The notes under the pieces are model-generated. The model had not been told where the DNA came from and ran no database searches. It worked only from the letters and a program-made list of their open reading frames with translations. Both the position numbers and the translations under genes were made by a program. A DNA stretch of 64,000 nt from Dactylorhiza incarnata (taxonomy: Eukaryota; Streptophyta; Magnoliopsida; Asparagales; Orchidaceae), in the NCBI GenBank assembly GCA_033032865.1, contig JAWHQI010000202.1:2232001-2296000 (forward strand). The letters run 5' to 3'. Shown piece by piece: positions 11,453-22,230 of the stretch. Every line of letters begins with the position of its first letter. The stretch's first letter is position 1.

Positions 11453-11750
11453 AGAGCTACCACCAGAGTTGGAGGGACTGCACGATGTTTTCCACGTCTG
11501 CTCACTTAGGAGGGATCTACTACGGCCAGAGCAGGATATAGCTACTGCAGAAGGGCCGGTAGCTATTGATCGATCGGTTCGTCTGGAGCCGGTTCGGATA
11601 GACGACACGGAGTTGCGAGTCTTGCGGCGCAAGAAAGTTCCGCTAGTGAAGGTCCAATGGAGGAACCATGGACAAGAGGAGCAAACCTAGGAACCACTGG
11701 ACCTGATGCAGCAAAAGTACCCGGAGCTCTTTACAACAGGTATAATTTAA
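11450..11750 (+). pseudogene. Gyp-2 pol C-terminus (integrase tail)
   Basis: Plus-strand frame from about 11433 to 11690, continuing in frame past a stop. It reads LPPELEGLHDVFHVCSLRR, then a spacer, then VPLVKVQWRNH: the end of a Ty3/gypsy integrase, where the last motif is the chromodomain-like tail of plant chromovirus pol. The upstream pol is gone and the first codons belong to the TRG-S LTR. Only this tail survives, followed by an untranslated region and the LTR. Confidence 0.8.
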
Positions 11751-11847
11751 TTTTTCTGGGAATTTACATTTTCTTTCTTATAGTAGAAACCCCATAGGCT
11801 TAACCTGAATTTCGAGGACGAAATTTTTATTTTTATGTATTGGGGTT

Positions 11848-12097
11848 TGTAACATCCCCCAAAATAACTAGACCCCCAAGTTGGTTTTGTCATGAATAGG
11901 TCATGACAAAACCATAGGAAGAGCTCAAGACCATGTGAGTTTGGGTGAGAAAAGGGAAACCCAAGTGGTCTGCAAATAGTAGTTTTCAGATACCTAGCCT
12001 CGGATTGGGCTTAGGGGCCTCACCTTGAACCTTGACCCCACCATAGTGTCCCTAACCCACTAGGGGTCTCCTTAGAGCACCAGGGACCCATTAGGGT
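11848..12097 (+). mobile_element. Gyp-2 3' LTR, left piece
   Basis: Begins TGTAACATCCCCC after the typical gypsy leader TTTCGAGGACGAAATTTT and a T/G-rich tract. It runs 250 bp and is then split by Gyp-1. The LTR continues at 22231. Confidence 0.8.
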
Positions 12098-13875
12098 TGT
12101 AACACCCTGCCAGTACAAATAATATAACAGTAGGTCCGGCCGGGACCCCACGCCATACTATACACACTAGCTAGGCATTATAAGGTGATAAACAGAAAAG
12201 AACAACAACTACATGAGAGTATAAACAGCGTAAGCGGAAGCATTTGGATTAAACATCTTTTAGAATTGTCCACTATCCCAGGAATGAAACAAATAGAGTT
12301 ACGGCCTTAAGGCCTTACATTTATCAAATGTATAGAAACTCAAAAACATACATCGGCCCGCAGGCCGGCAATACATGTAAAGCAGAAAAGAGGCTAGCCT
12401 TCAAGGGCCAACACAGCAAAAGGGCCACTGCCCGCTATTTCCCGCTAGGCTCACCTGCACCTGCAACCAACATCCAATAAGAGGTAAACGAGGGTCAGCT
12501 ATGAGCTGACCACAAACCGCGTAACGATCCCACCCCCCCCCGACCAACTAGCCGGCTCAGGGGCGTATCACCGCTAACCTGCAAGCAAGCCTTACATGCA
12601 ACATGTAATAATATAAAGAAAGTGCAAACTACACTACACAAGGTGAGGTTTCAAGCACAATCAATCTTCTAGGTTGAGCATCAATTAAAATTGAACCTAG
12701 GTATGCACATGATGTTGGTTGGGCTCACCCGAAGGTTCCCCACAACCGCCTAAGCAACCGCATGAGGCTAACATAACATCAATTCATCACAAACACTCCA
12801 CCCTAATGACATAGCCTTAGGTGGGGAAAAAGAGCTTTTGGTCGGTCTAGGTAAGACACCTTCCACGACCTCTCCCATGATCACACGGCTTACATGAGGT
12901 ATGGACCTCTCACCGATCTGCATGGAAACAGGTTCGGTTCAGCTTTGCCCGTGATCTAACCATCGCGATCTATCGCACGACGCGGGTACGACTTCACCTC
13001 GGCCCGTAAGGGTTTAGCACATCAAGTGCCCATATAATTAAGCTACGCATCTAATCCTTTCACGCGGACTTAGACTTCGCAAATAACAACTAAGAAGGAG
13101 GTCCAAGACCGCTCCTCTTCAAATCTAGTGGCGAAGGTTTGCAATCAACCACCCAAGGAAGGGGCTTTCGTTAGGCTCTCAAAAGGCACCTAATACTCAA
13201 GTCCCGCAACACAATAGAAGATCTCATAGAGACCTTCTCTGGCACGCATTCTAGGCTCAACCTAAATGCAACGTCGCAATCCAAGCATCACCGATACGGG
13301 CTCACGACCACAAATAAGCTTCACACAAAATTCCTAAATCTGCATGACTACCGGATTTCTAAATACAATATGCCGGGGACGGACACAATCTACCCGGAGT
13401 TCCGAAGAACTAGAGGAAATCCTACACTTCACCCATTTGGTGAAAGGGATTCCTCATGCAAGCATAGAAAAAGGAATGAGAGGACAAAACACGTCCTAAG
13501 ACTGGGAAGAAGGATCGTTACCCTTGGAGCTTTCTTCTTTGCCATAGATCTGAGATTTCACTCGGATAGAAAGAACCGCAATGGGCTGCTCTTTCCAGAC
13601 GTGAAAATGGCTCGCGATTCGGAGCTCCGAAGCTCCGGCAATGGAAGAAGATGACTCCTTCTTCCTCGCTGTTCATTATTTTTCTCCCGGCTTCCTTCTC
13701 TCGCAACTTTAAGAGATAAAGTTTTAGGCATTAAAGAGGATCTATATACTCCTCTGTATGAACCCTAAGATACCCCAGAAAGAAATCCCAACACTTAGAT
13801 TTAAAGTCCAGGCTTAGACGGCCATGATCAAGAAGCCAAGGGTCTACTATTTAAAAATAATCGTTGTACTGATAC

Positions 13876-14420
13876 TGCGTTCGACAAATCCTTTCAAGTT
13901 GCGCTCGACGAACAACTTTGATTCTGCGTTCGACAAATTTCAGTAAAGTTGTGCTCGATGAAGGTTATAAAGCTGCGTTCGACAAACAGCTAAAATACTT
14001 GCGTTCGACGAATGGCTAACAAACTTGCATTGGACGAACGGCTGAAACGATGCGTTCGACGAACGGGTAACAAATTTACGTTCGACGAACGGCTAAAACG
14101 CTGCGTTCGACGAATGGCTGCTAAACCTTCGTTCGACGAATGGCTTCCTGCGTTCGACGAATGGCTGCCTGTGTTCAACGAGTGGCGGGCTGCGTTCGAC
14201 GAACAACTGCTAAGCCTGCGTTCGACGAACAGCTGCCTGCGTTCGACAAATGACGGACTGCGTTCGACGAACGGCTGCTAAGCCTGCGTTCGACGAATGG
14301 CTGCCTGCATTCGACGAATGGCGGGCTGCGTTCGACAAATGGCTGCTAAGCCTGCGTTCGACGAACGGCTGCCTGCGTTCGACGAATGGCGGGCTGCGTT
14401 CGACGAACGGCTGCTTGAAG
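13876..14420. repeat. Minisatellite of CTGCGTTCGACGAACGGCTG type
   Basis: About 20 to 25 imperfect copies of a 21- to 27-bp unit with palindromic core TTCGACGAA. Because units are often multiples of three, long false reading frames appear on both strands (13990-14500). The matching array in the other LTR is at 21395-21900. Confidence 0.9.
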
Positions 14421-14454
14421 GCATTTCTTGTTCCCGAGAACCAGTACTGCTTGC

Positions 14455-14735
14455 CCTTAAGATTTCTCGAGAAGCTATATACTCCTGCATATTAATTTCT
14501 CGAAAGCTTAACTTCAGCTATTAGTTTTTCGAGAAGTATAAGTTTTGCCTAATTGATTTCTCGAGAAATCAATTCTTCTGCTTATATTTTATATTTCGAG
14601 AGGTATTATTCCTGCACATTAATTTCTCGAGAAGTATACTTCAGCCTTTTGATTTCTCGAGAAGCATAACTCCTGCCTATAGATTTCTCGAGAAGCATAA
14701 CTCCTGCCTAGAGATTTCTCGAGAAGTAAATTTGG
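14455..14735. repeat. Palindromic TTTCTCGAGAAG array
   Basis: About nine copies of the palindrome TTCTCGAGAA spaced roughly 25-35 bp, with linkers such as CATAACTCCTGCCTA. The counterpart is at 21940-22215. It adjoins the LTR end on this side. Confidence 0.88.
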
Positions 14736-14829
14736 GGTGTTACAAATCTCCCTTCCTTTAAGAAATTTCGTCCTGAAATTACGAAAATAGCAGCAACAGA
14801 ATTAAACAATACCTGAGAGAAAAAGCTCG

Positions 14830-16217
14830 GGGTACTCCGCAAGCATTGTTTGCTCTCTTTCCCAAGAGAGTTCCTCTCTTCCGCAATTATTCCAATGGAC
14901 CTTGACCATCTGAATGGATTTACTCCGCAACTGCTTTACTTATGTATCTTCGATGCGAATGGGCTTGACTTCCGTCGTTATCCCACCATCTACCGACACT
15001 TCACTGACCGCAACAACAAGACTAGGCTCTTTGACAGCCTTCCGCAACACAGAGATATGAAATACATCATGCAGCCCACTCAGCTCCGAAGATAGAGCAA
15101 GCCGGTAGGCAGCTTCACCAATTCGCTCCAAGATCTCGAGAGGTCCTATGTACCTCGGACTTAGCTTTTTCAAGCGTCGGATCCTCGATACTCATTTGAA
15201 CGGTTTGATCTTCAGGTAAACCCAATCACCAACGGCGAACTCGACGTTCCGGTGATTTGCATTGTAGTACTTTGCCTGCCTATCCTGGGCAATGAGCAAC
15301 CGCTCTTGTATTGCCCGGATTGATGTATTTGCTTCATCCACGTCCTTGCGTTTCAACAACTTCGTGTCGCCCATTTCAGCCCAAGGCAACGGTGTACGAC
15401 ATTTTCTACCATAAAGAGCCTCAAAAGGTGCCATCTTTATACTAGCTTGGTAGCTGTTGTTGTAAGCAAACTCAATCATATAGAGATGATCTTCCCATTT
15501 CTTTCCGAAGTCCAGGGCGCACATCCTTAACATGTCTTCCATCGTCCTATTTGTCCTTTCAGTCTGTCCATCCGTTTGCGGGTGGAAGGCCGTGCTAAAT
15601 TTTAGCTTGGTACCCAATAATTGATGAATCCGCCTCCAAGCATTTGATGTGAACCGCCCATCATGATCGCTCACGATGCTATGGGGAACCCCGTGCAACC
15701 GCACGATATTATCAACGTATAACTTTGCTAGCTTTTCCACGGAGTCGTCTTTCCGGTTCGGAATAAAGTGCGAAACTTTCGTCAATCGATCTACGATCAC
15801 CCAGATGGCGTCGTTTCCATGTTGCGATTTTTGCAATCCGTGCACGAAATCCATCGAAATATCATCGAACTTCCATTCCGGGATCGGTAAAGACTTTAGA
15901 AACCCACCAGGTCTTTGACATTCAGCTTTCACCAACGCGCAAGTGTGACACTTGGCCACGTAGAGTGCAATGTCCTTCTTCATTCCTGGACACCAAAAGA
16001 GCCTCTTCATATCCATGTACATCTTTGTGATCCCAGGGTAGATCGAGTACTTGGTATAGTGAGCCTCGTACATCAATTCCGCCTGCAATGTACCAACAAC
16101 ATTTAGGAGGCACAATCTGCCATTTTTCCACATAAGATCATCTTCGAAGGAGAAATCAGCGTTTGACCCATCCACGGTCTCCACTTTATATCGCTTCATG
16201 CTCGAATCCAGCTCCAA
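14830..16217 (-). pseudogene. Gyp-1 integrase with chromodomain-like tail
   Basis: The open frame 16217-15192 (341 codons) holds an H2C2-type zinc region (histidine-bearing LMYEAHYTKYS through CHTCALVK), then the catalytic core with DDE residues visible in DISMDFVHGL, SIVSDHDGRFTS and TDGQTERTNRTMED, then the GAPFEALYGR-type region. The C-terminal part continues at 15173-14940 (LSGLHDVFHISVLRK) and, after an in-frame TAA at about 14938, to MVKVHWNNCGREELSW near 14850. The enzyme would join the cDNA to the host chromosome. A frame break near 15180 and the stop make it nonfunctional as one protein. Confidence 0.9.
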
Positions 16218-16223
16218 AGCCTG

Positions 16224-16879
16224 TCAAACTCGATCGGCTAGGTCGTATTGAACCTCCGTCCAGTTCAAACATGATGAAGGAGACGCTCTTCTATCGACAC
16301 AAATGATCTCCAAGGCTTCTAGCTCCCGGATTAGACGCTCATCATGCATCAAAATCCAGTTTGCCTGTGCAGGAGCCCGACGACTCAACGCATCCGCAAC
16401 CACATTTATTTTCCCAGGAGTGTTTCGAATGTCGAAGGTGTAGTCCCCAAGGAACTCCATCCACCTCCTTTGCCGCATATTCAACTCCTTCTGATCAAGC
16501 AGGTACTTAAGGCTTTTGTGGTCCGTAAAGATGTCGATCTTCACGCCATACAAGAAGTGCCTCCAAAGTTTAAGAGCAAATACCACGACCGCTAGCTCCA
16601 AATCATGGACCGGGTAGTTCCTCTCATGTACCTTTAACTGACAGGAGCCACAGGCAATTACATTTCCGAACTGCACCAGAACGCAACCCAAGCCATCCCC
16701 GAGGCGTCGCAATATATTTCGTAACCTTCTGTTCCACATGGCGAGCATAGAATGGGCGCCGTGGTCAGACGGCTCTTCAGTTTCTCAAAAGCTCGTGCGC
16801 ACTCGGGCGACCAAACGAACTTATGATCTTTCCTAGTCAGTTTAGTGAGAGGAAGTGCAATCCTCGAGAAGTTTTCCAC
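16224..16879 (-). pseudogene. Gyp-1 RNase H
   Basis: Two overlapping frames. 16879-16658 carries the end of the reverse transcriptase connection region ([15 protein letters not shown]) and the start of RNase H ([11 protein letters not shown]). 16748-16224 carries [30 protein letters not shown] and VADALSRR, the usual plant gypsy RNase H signature. The domain degrades RNA in the RNA:DNA hybrid. A frameshift between the two frames near 16700 breaks it. Confidence 0.9.
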
Positions 16880-16936
16880 AAAGCGCCTATAATAGCCGGC
16901 AAGTCCTAAGAAACTTCGGACTTCCGCTACATTTTT

Positions 16937-17846
16937 CTACACAAGCCATGCTTGGATTGCTTCTATCTTCGAAGGATCGACTTTGATTCCTTCTCCACTA
17001 ACAAAATGACCAAGGAATGCTACTGACGATAGCCAAAACTCACACTTGGAGAACTTGGCATATAGCTGATTCCTCCTCAAGGTGCTCAAAACTGCGCGCA
17101 GATCCTCTGCATGCTCCTCTTCCGACTGAGAGTATACCAAAATGTCGTCGATGAAGACGATCACAAATTGATCCAAATACTCTAGGAACGTTCTGTTCAT
17201 TAAGTCAATGAATACCGACGGTGCATTAGATAGACCGAACGGCATAACCGTGAACTCATAGTGCCCAAAGCGGGTACTGAACACTGTCTTTGATGTCACA
17301 CTCCCGAATACGAAGCTGATAGTAGCCGGACCTTAATTCTAGCTTAGAGTATACCGTCGACCCAACCAGTTGGTCGAATAAGTCGTCAATTCTTGGAATC
17401 GGATAACGGTTCTTCTCGGTCAGCTTATTCAGCTCTCGATAGTCAGTACATAGACGCAAGCTTCCATCCTTCTTCTTCACAAAGAGGACCGGTGCACTCC
17501 AAGGTGAAGAACTTGGACGTACATAGCCTTGCTCTAGTATCTCTTGCAACTGAACCTTCATCTCTGCCAATTCCTTTGGCGCTTTTCGGTACAGTGAGCG
17601 TGCTACAGGCTTGGCACCTGACACCAGCTCAATACAGGAATCATTCTCTCGTTGAGGCGGAGCCCCAGGGAGTTCGTTAGGAAACACATCGGCATACTTC
17701 GCTACAATTGGGACATCACTTAAACTGCGCTTTGGCTCCGAAGCCTTCAACAAGGTGAAGAACAACTCTGCGCCCTTTCTCACCGCCTTAACCACCTGGA
17801 GAGCAGACATCAGCGTCTTGCTCGCTCCTCGCATACCCGCGAACAT
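16937..17846 (-). pseudogene. Gyp-1 reverse transcriptase
   Basis: 17846-17256 has the N-terminal part with [31 protein letters not shown] and the first catalytic Asp region altered to [14 protein letters not shown] (usually a D in place of that E). 17299-16937 has [20 protein letters not shown] and the active site [10 protein letters not shown], then [11 protein letters not shown]. The two frames overlap by 44 bp, showing one frameshift at about 17270. The changed Asp and the frameshift both argue against activity. Confidence 0.92.
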
Positions 17847-17906
17847 GGTTTCGTCTCCGGTGTTCTTTCCCAGAGTGATCTCCTTTGAATTGCAATCAAT
17901 GCATGC

Positions 17907-18140
17907 TCATTGCTCCGAGAGCCAGTCCATGCCGAAGATCACGTCAAATTCAGCTAGCGGTAATAACGATGCTTCCAAGTCGAAGCCTTGATTTCCAATA
18001 CGCACCTTCACACGACTCTTCCTATCTGCACCCATGCGAGATCCATTGGGCATCACTACTTCCAATCTATCCTCTACTAAGTTAAACGGCACTCCGATTC
18101 GCAGTACGATGCACCCGTATCAAATAGAGCTCTCGCCGGA
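17907..18140 (-). pseudogene. Gyp-1 aspartic protease
   Basis: The catalytic DTGAS motif is at 18121-18110 (codons for LFDTGASYC), followed in another frame by VEDRLEVVMPNGSRM, a LEASLLPLAEFDVIFGMDWL segment (18092-17907) and a stop. This is the retropepsin that cuts the polyprotein. A frameshift lies near 18095, and the link to gag at 18233 is also broken. Confidence 0.8.
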
Positions 18141-18232
18141 TAATTGAAAATTAGGACGAAACCTAATTGCACAAAAATCAAACATAAAGTCGCACAATAG
18201 TATCAATCATAAATAGTTGTAAAAGCTAACTT

Positions 18233-19462
18233 CTAATCCATACCTGTGATGACAACAGTTTGTCGTATGGCTTCTTGCTGGCCAAGCGAGTAAACTCTCG
18301 GTTGGGTCGGAATAGGCTGGGAAGTAGAAGACTCCGCAGCTTTGCCCTTTTCTGCATGACCCGTAGCACGAGCATAGTCCATCGCTCTGTTCTCTGGCCT
18401 CGGGGGACCACTACGACACATGCGTGCTTTGTGTCCCACCTTTCCGCAAGTGAAACATGTAATTGGACCACGTGCAGTTGTAGCTCCCGACACATTTGAG
18501 CGAGTTGGTTCTGCAGACTTGAACTTCCTTTTGTTCCTCCTTAACTCAGATTTAGATTGAGAGGTCGGCACATGAAATTCAGGTTTCTTTGCCACGCCCT
18601 TTGCTTGCACTCTCTTCATGTCCAACTCCAGAGATCTGGCACTTTGCGCCATCACATGGAAGCCAAACGTCATTGGGCCTACAAGGAGCAGCCTCAACTC
18701 ATCCCGAAGACCTTCATAAAACTTTTTCATCTTCATTTCCTCATCTTCCACCAAAAACCCCGCATAGCGGCCCAATCTAGTGAACTCTTGCAAGTACTCG
18801 TCCACCGAGCTATCTCCTTGAGTTAACTTCAAGAACTGGTTCTGCAACGCAATGCATTGGGCAGAGGGAATATATCTCTGAAGAAACGACTTTGAGAACT
18901 CCGCCAAAGTGATCTCGGTAATATCCTTACCTTCAAACTTATGCGCTTCCTGTTTGGCCCAAAAAAGATCTACTTCTCCGTTAAGGAGAAAGGTGGCTAG
19001 GGTGACCATCATAGCTTCTTCCGTTGCTGTCGCCTTTAGAGTTTTTCTAACTGTTGACAGCCAGTCCTCTGCCTCTGTTGGGGATCCAGTCCCCGAAAAG
19101 GTTAGAGGATGGAAGCTTAGAAAGTGCTGAAGTTGTTGATTATGGGCTCGCACAATAACTACTCGCTCAACTCGATGTTCCACCCTTGGCTCCACCGCAG
19201 GTTCCACTGCAGCCATTGGTACAGGGATCTCCACCCTCGGTTCCACTACAAGTTCCACTGCGGCAGCTGCCACTGGGGCCACATCTGGAGTAGGCATAGC
19301 AGGTTGTGCAAGCCTTTGAGGTTGAGTGTTGATCATCGCTAAGACCACTTCAGCGATTAACCTGATCATCTCAGCAGGAGGATTGGTCGGTGGCACCTCA
19401 GCTGACGCACTACTTTCAGCAGTGTTACGGGGTCGAGACTGCCCAGCAGCACTCCTAGTCAC
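18233..19462 (-). CDS. Gyp-1 gag
   Basis: Open frame of 409 codons, start at 19462. The N-terminal third is Ala/Pro/Val-rich (PAMPTPDVAPVAAAAVELVV). The central capsid (retrotrans_gag) domain at about residues 110-280 includes FSGTGSPTEAEDWLSTVRK, FLQRYIPSAQ and LTQGDSSVDEYLQEF. A basic stretch precedes one CCHC zinc knuckle, CFTCGKVGHKARMC, at about residues 335-350. It would form the particle that packages element RNA. The frame is intact, unlike pol. The start was chosen as the first ATG downstream of the primer site; the product begins MTRSAAGQ. Confidence 0.93.
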   Translation of the reverse strand: MTRSAAGQSRPRNTAESSASAEVPPTNPPAEMIRLIAEVVLAMINTQPQRLAQPAMPTPDVAPVAAAAVELVVEPRVEIPVPMAAVEPAVEPRVEHRVERVVIVRAHNQQLQHFLSFHPLTFSGTGSPTEAEDWLSTVRKTLKATATEEAMMVTLATFLLNGEVDLFWAKQEAHKFEGKDITEITLAEFSKSFLQRYIPSAQCIALQNQFLKLTQGDSSVDEYLQEFTRLGRYAGFLVEDEEMKMKKFYEGLRDELRLLLVGPMTFGFHVMAQSARSLELDMKRVQAKGVAKKPEFHVPTSQSKSELRRNKRKFKSAEPTRSNVSGATTARGPITCFTCGKVGHKARMCRSGPPRPENRAMDYARATGHAEKGKAAESSTSQPIPTQPRVYSLGQQEAIRQTVVITGMD

Positions 19463-19668
19463 CTATAATCATGCAATACACAATTTAGTGACCGAAAACA
19501 TAGCAAACAACAATCATGGAACGCTCAGGTCCCGCAAACAAGTATGTTTTTCCATTCCTAAGTGGACATTCTTATTAGTTTTTTGTCATTTTAGGTGAAT
19601 GCACATCCCGTGCACACCACCCCTTAAAAGGAATTCGTCCCGAATTCGCTAAACTACGGATCGATGCC

Positions 19669-19686
19669 CTAAGTCCGATACCAAAT
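19669..19686 (-). promoter_or_regulatory. Gyp-1 primer binding site
   Basis: Directly after the 5' LTR the minus strand reads TTTGGTATCGGACTTAGG. It resembles the initiator-Met tRNA site TGGTATCAGAGC with mismatches. Confidence 0.65.
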
Positions 19687-21394
19687 TGTAACACCCTGCC
19701 AGTACAAATAATATAATAGTAGGTCCGGCCGGGACCCCACGCCATACTATACACACTTGCTAGGCATTATAAGGTGATAAACAGAAAAGAACAACAACTA
19801 CATGAGAGTATAAACAGCGTAAGCAGAAGCATTTGGATTAAACATCTTTTAGAATTGTCCACTATCCCAGGAATGAAACAAATAGAGTTACGGCCTTAAG
19901 GCCTTACATTAATCAAATGTATAGAAACTCAAAAACATACATCGGCACGCAGGCCGACAATACATGTAAAGCAGAAAAGAGGCTGGCCTTTAAGGGCCAA
20001 CACAGCAAAAGGGCCACCGCCCGCTATTTCCCGCTAGGCTCACCTGCACCTGCAACCAACATCCAATAAGAGGTAAACGAGGGTCAGCTATGAGCTGACC
20101 ACAAACCGCATAACGATCCCACCCCCCGGCCATCTAGCCGGCTCAGGGGCGTGTCACCGCTAACCTGCAAGCAAGCCGTACATGCAACATGTAATAATAT
20201 AAAGAAAGTGCAAACTACACTACACAAGGTGAGGTTTCAAGCACAATCAATCTTCTAGGTTGAGCATCAAGTAAAAGGGAACCTAGGTATGCACATGGTG
20301 TTGGTTAGGTTCACCCGAAGGTTCCCCACAACCGCCTAAGCAACCGCATGAGGCTAACATAACATCAATTCATCGCAAACACTCCACCCTAAGGACACAG
20401 CCTTAGGTGGGGAAAAAGAGCTTTTGGTCGGTCTTGGTAAGACACCTTCCACGACCTCTCCCATGATCGCACGGCTTACATGAGGTATGGACCTCTCACC
20501 GATCTGCATGGAAACGGGTTCGGTTCAGCTTTGCCCCATACTCTAACCGTCGCGATCTATCGAACGACGCGGGTACGGATTTACCTCGGCCCCTAAGGGT
20601 TTAGCACATCAAGTGCCCACATAATTAAGCTACGCATCTAATCCTTTCACGCGGACTTAGTCTTCGCAAATAACAACTAAGAAGGAGGTCCAAGACCACT
20701 CCTCTTCAAATCTAGTGGCGAAGGTTTGCATTCAACCACCCAAGCAAGGGGCTTTTGTTAGGCTCTCAAAAGGTACCTAAAACTCAAGTCCCGCAACACA
20801 ATAGAAGATCTCACAGAGACATTCTCCGGCACGCATAGGATTCACACAAAATGCTTAAATCTGCACGACTAACAGATTTCTAAATGCAATATGCCGGGGA
20901 TGGACAGAATCGACCCATAGTTCCGAAGAACTGGAGGAAATCCTACACTTCACCCATTTGGTGAAAGGGATTCCTCATGCAAGCACAGAAAAAGGAATGA
21001 GAGGACAAAACAAGTCCTAAGATCGGGACGAAGGATCGTTACCCTTGGAGCTTTCTTCTTTGCCATAGATCTGAGATTTCACTCGGATAGAAAGAACCGC
21101 AACGGGCTACTCTTTCCAGACCTGAAAACGGCTCGCGATTCGGAGCTCCAAAGCTCCGACAATGGCAGAAGATGAGTCCTTCTTCTTCCTCGTTGTTCGT
21201 TATTTTTCTCCCGGCTTCCTTCTCTCGCAACTTTAAGAGATAAAGTTTTAGGCGTTAAAGAGGATCTATATACTCCTCTGTACAAACCCTAAGATACCCC
21301 AGAAAGAAATCCCAACGCTTGGATTTAAAGCCCTGGCTTAGACGGCCATGATCAAGAAGTCACGGGTCTGCTATTTAAAAAAATCGTTGTACTG

Positions 21395-21900
21395 ATACTG
21401 CGTTCGACGAATCCTTTCAAACTGCGCTCGACGAATAGCTTTGATTCTGCCTTCGACGAATTTCAGTAAAGCTGCGCTTGATGAAGGTTATAAAGCTGCG
21501 TTCGATGAACAGCTAATATACCTGCGTTCGACGAACGACTAACAAACTTATGTTCGACGAACGGCTGAAACGCTGCATTCGACAAATGGCTAACAAACTT
21601 GCGTTCGATGAACGACTGAAACGCTACGTTAGACAAATGGCTGCTAAACTTGCATTTGATGAACGGCTGTCTGCGTTCGACGAACTACGGGCTGCGTTCG
21701 ACGAACGGCTGCTAAGCCTGTGTTCGACGAACGGTTGCCTGCGTTCGACGAACGGCGGGCTGCGTTCAATGAACGGCTGCTAAGCCTGCATTCGACGAAC
21801 GACTGTCTGCGTTCGACGAACGGTGAGCTGCGTTCAACGAACGGCTACTAAGCTTACATTCGACGAATGGCGGGCTGCGTTCGACGAACGGCTGCTTGAA
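21395..21900. repeat. TTCGACGAA minisatellite, second LTR
   Basis: Same unit type as 13876-14420 but with a different number and order of units, so the array changed after Gyp-1 inserted. Confidence 0.88.
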
Positions 21901-21939
21901 GGCATTTCTTGTTCACGAGAACCGGTACTGCCTGCCCTT

Positions 21940-22215
21940 AAGATTTCTCGAGAAGCTATATACTCCTGCATATTAATTTCTCGAGAGCTTAACTTCAGCT
22001 ATTATTTTCTCGAGAAGTATAAGTTCTGCCTAATTGATTTCTCGAGAAATCTATTCTTCTGCTTATATTTTATATTTCGAGAGGTATTATTCATGCACAT
22101 TAATTTCTCGAGAAGTGTACTTCAGCCTTTTGATTTCTCGAGAAGCATAACTCCTGCCTAGAGATTTCTCGAGAAGCATAACTCCTGCTTAGAGATTTCT
22201 CGAGAAGTAAATTTG
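21940..22215. repeat. TTCTCGAGAA palindrome array, second LTR
   Basis: Counterpart of 14455-14735, with about eight palindromes. Confidence 0.85.
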
Positions 22216-22230
22216 GGGTGTTACAGGGGT

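Larger units (their letters stand above)
12098..14744 (-). mobile_element. Gyp-1 3' LTR (2647 bp)
   Basis: Similar to the 5' LTR along its length; the length difference comes mainly from repeat arrays. Besides the two arrays annotated separately, the rest (12098-13870) is non-coding. On the 14745 side the minus-strand polypurine tract AAAGGAAGGGAGATT abuts the LTR. Confidence 0.9.
12098..22225 (-). mobile_element. Gyp-1, near-complete Ty3/gypsy element (10.1 kb)
   Basis: Minus-strand element with LTRs at 12098-14744 and 19687-22225, both bounded by TGTAACACCC and GGGTGTTACA. Domain order is gag, protease, reverse transcriptase, RNase H, integrase with chromodomain-like tail, as in plant chromoviruses (Tekay/Del group likely). 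The flanks are AGGGT (12093-12097) and GGGGT (22226-22230), a 5-bp target duplication with one change. It lies inside the Gyp-2 LTR. gag is open; pol has several frameshifts and at least one stop. Confidence 0.93.
19687..22225 (-). mobile_element. Gyp-1 5' LTR (2539 bp)
   Basis: Partner of 12098-14744; same ends and high similarity, with scattered substitutions and fewer repeat units. The segment 19687-21390 has no gene. Confidence 0.9.

Noticed and set aside
13990..14524. Several long frames with FDERL/RSTNG-type repeats
   Set aside because: They come from the TTCGACGAA minisatellite; frames are open on both strands and the same happens at 21550-22161.
13876..14735. CRISPR-like regular repeats
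   Set aside because: Units are direct, near-contiguous and degenerate without unique spacers, and lie in an LTR of a plant element.
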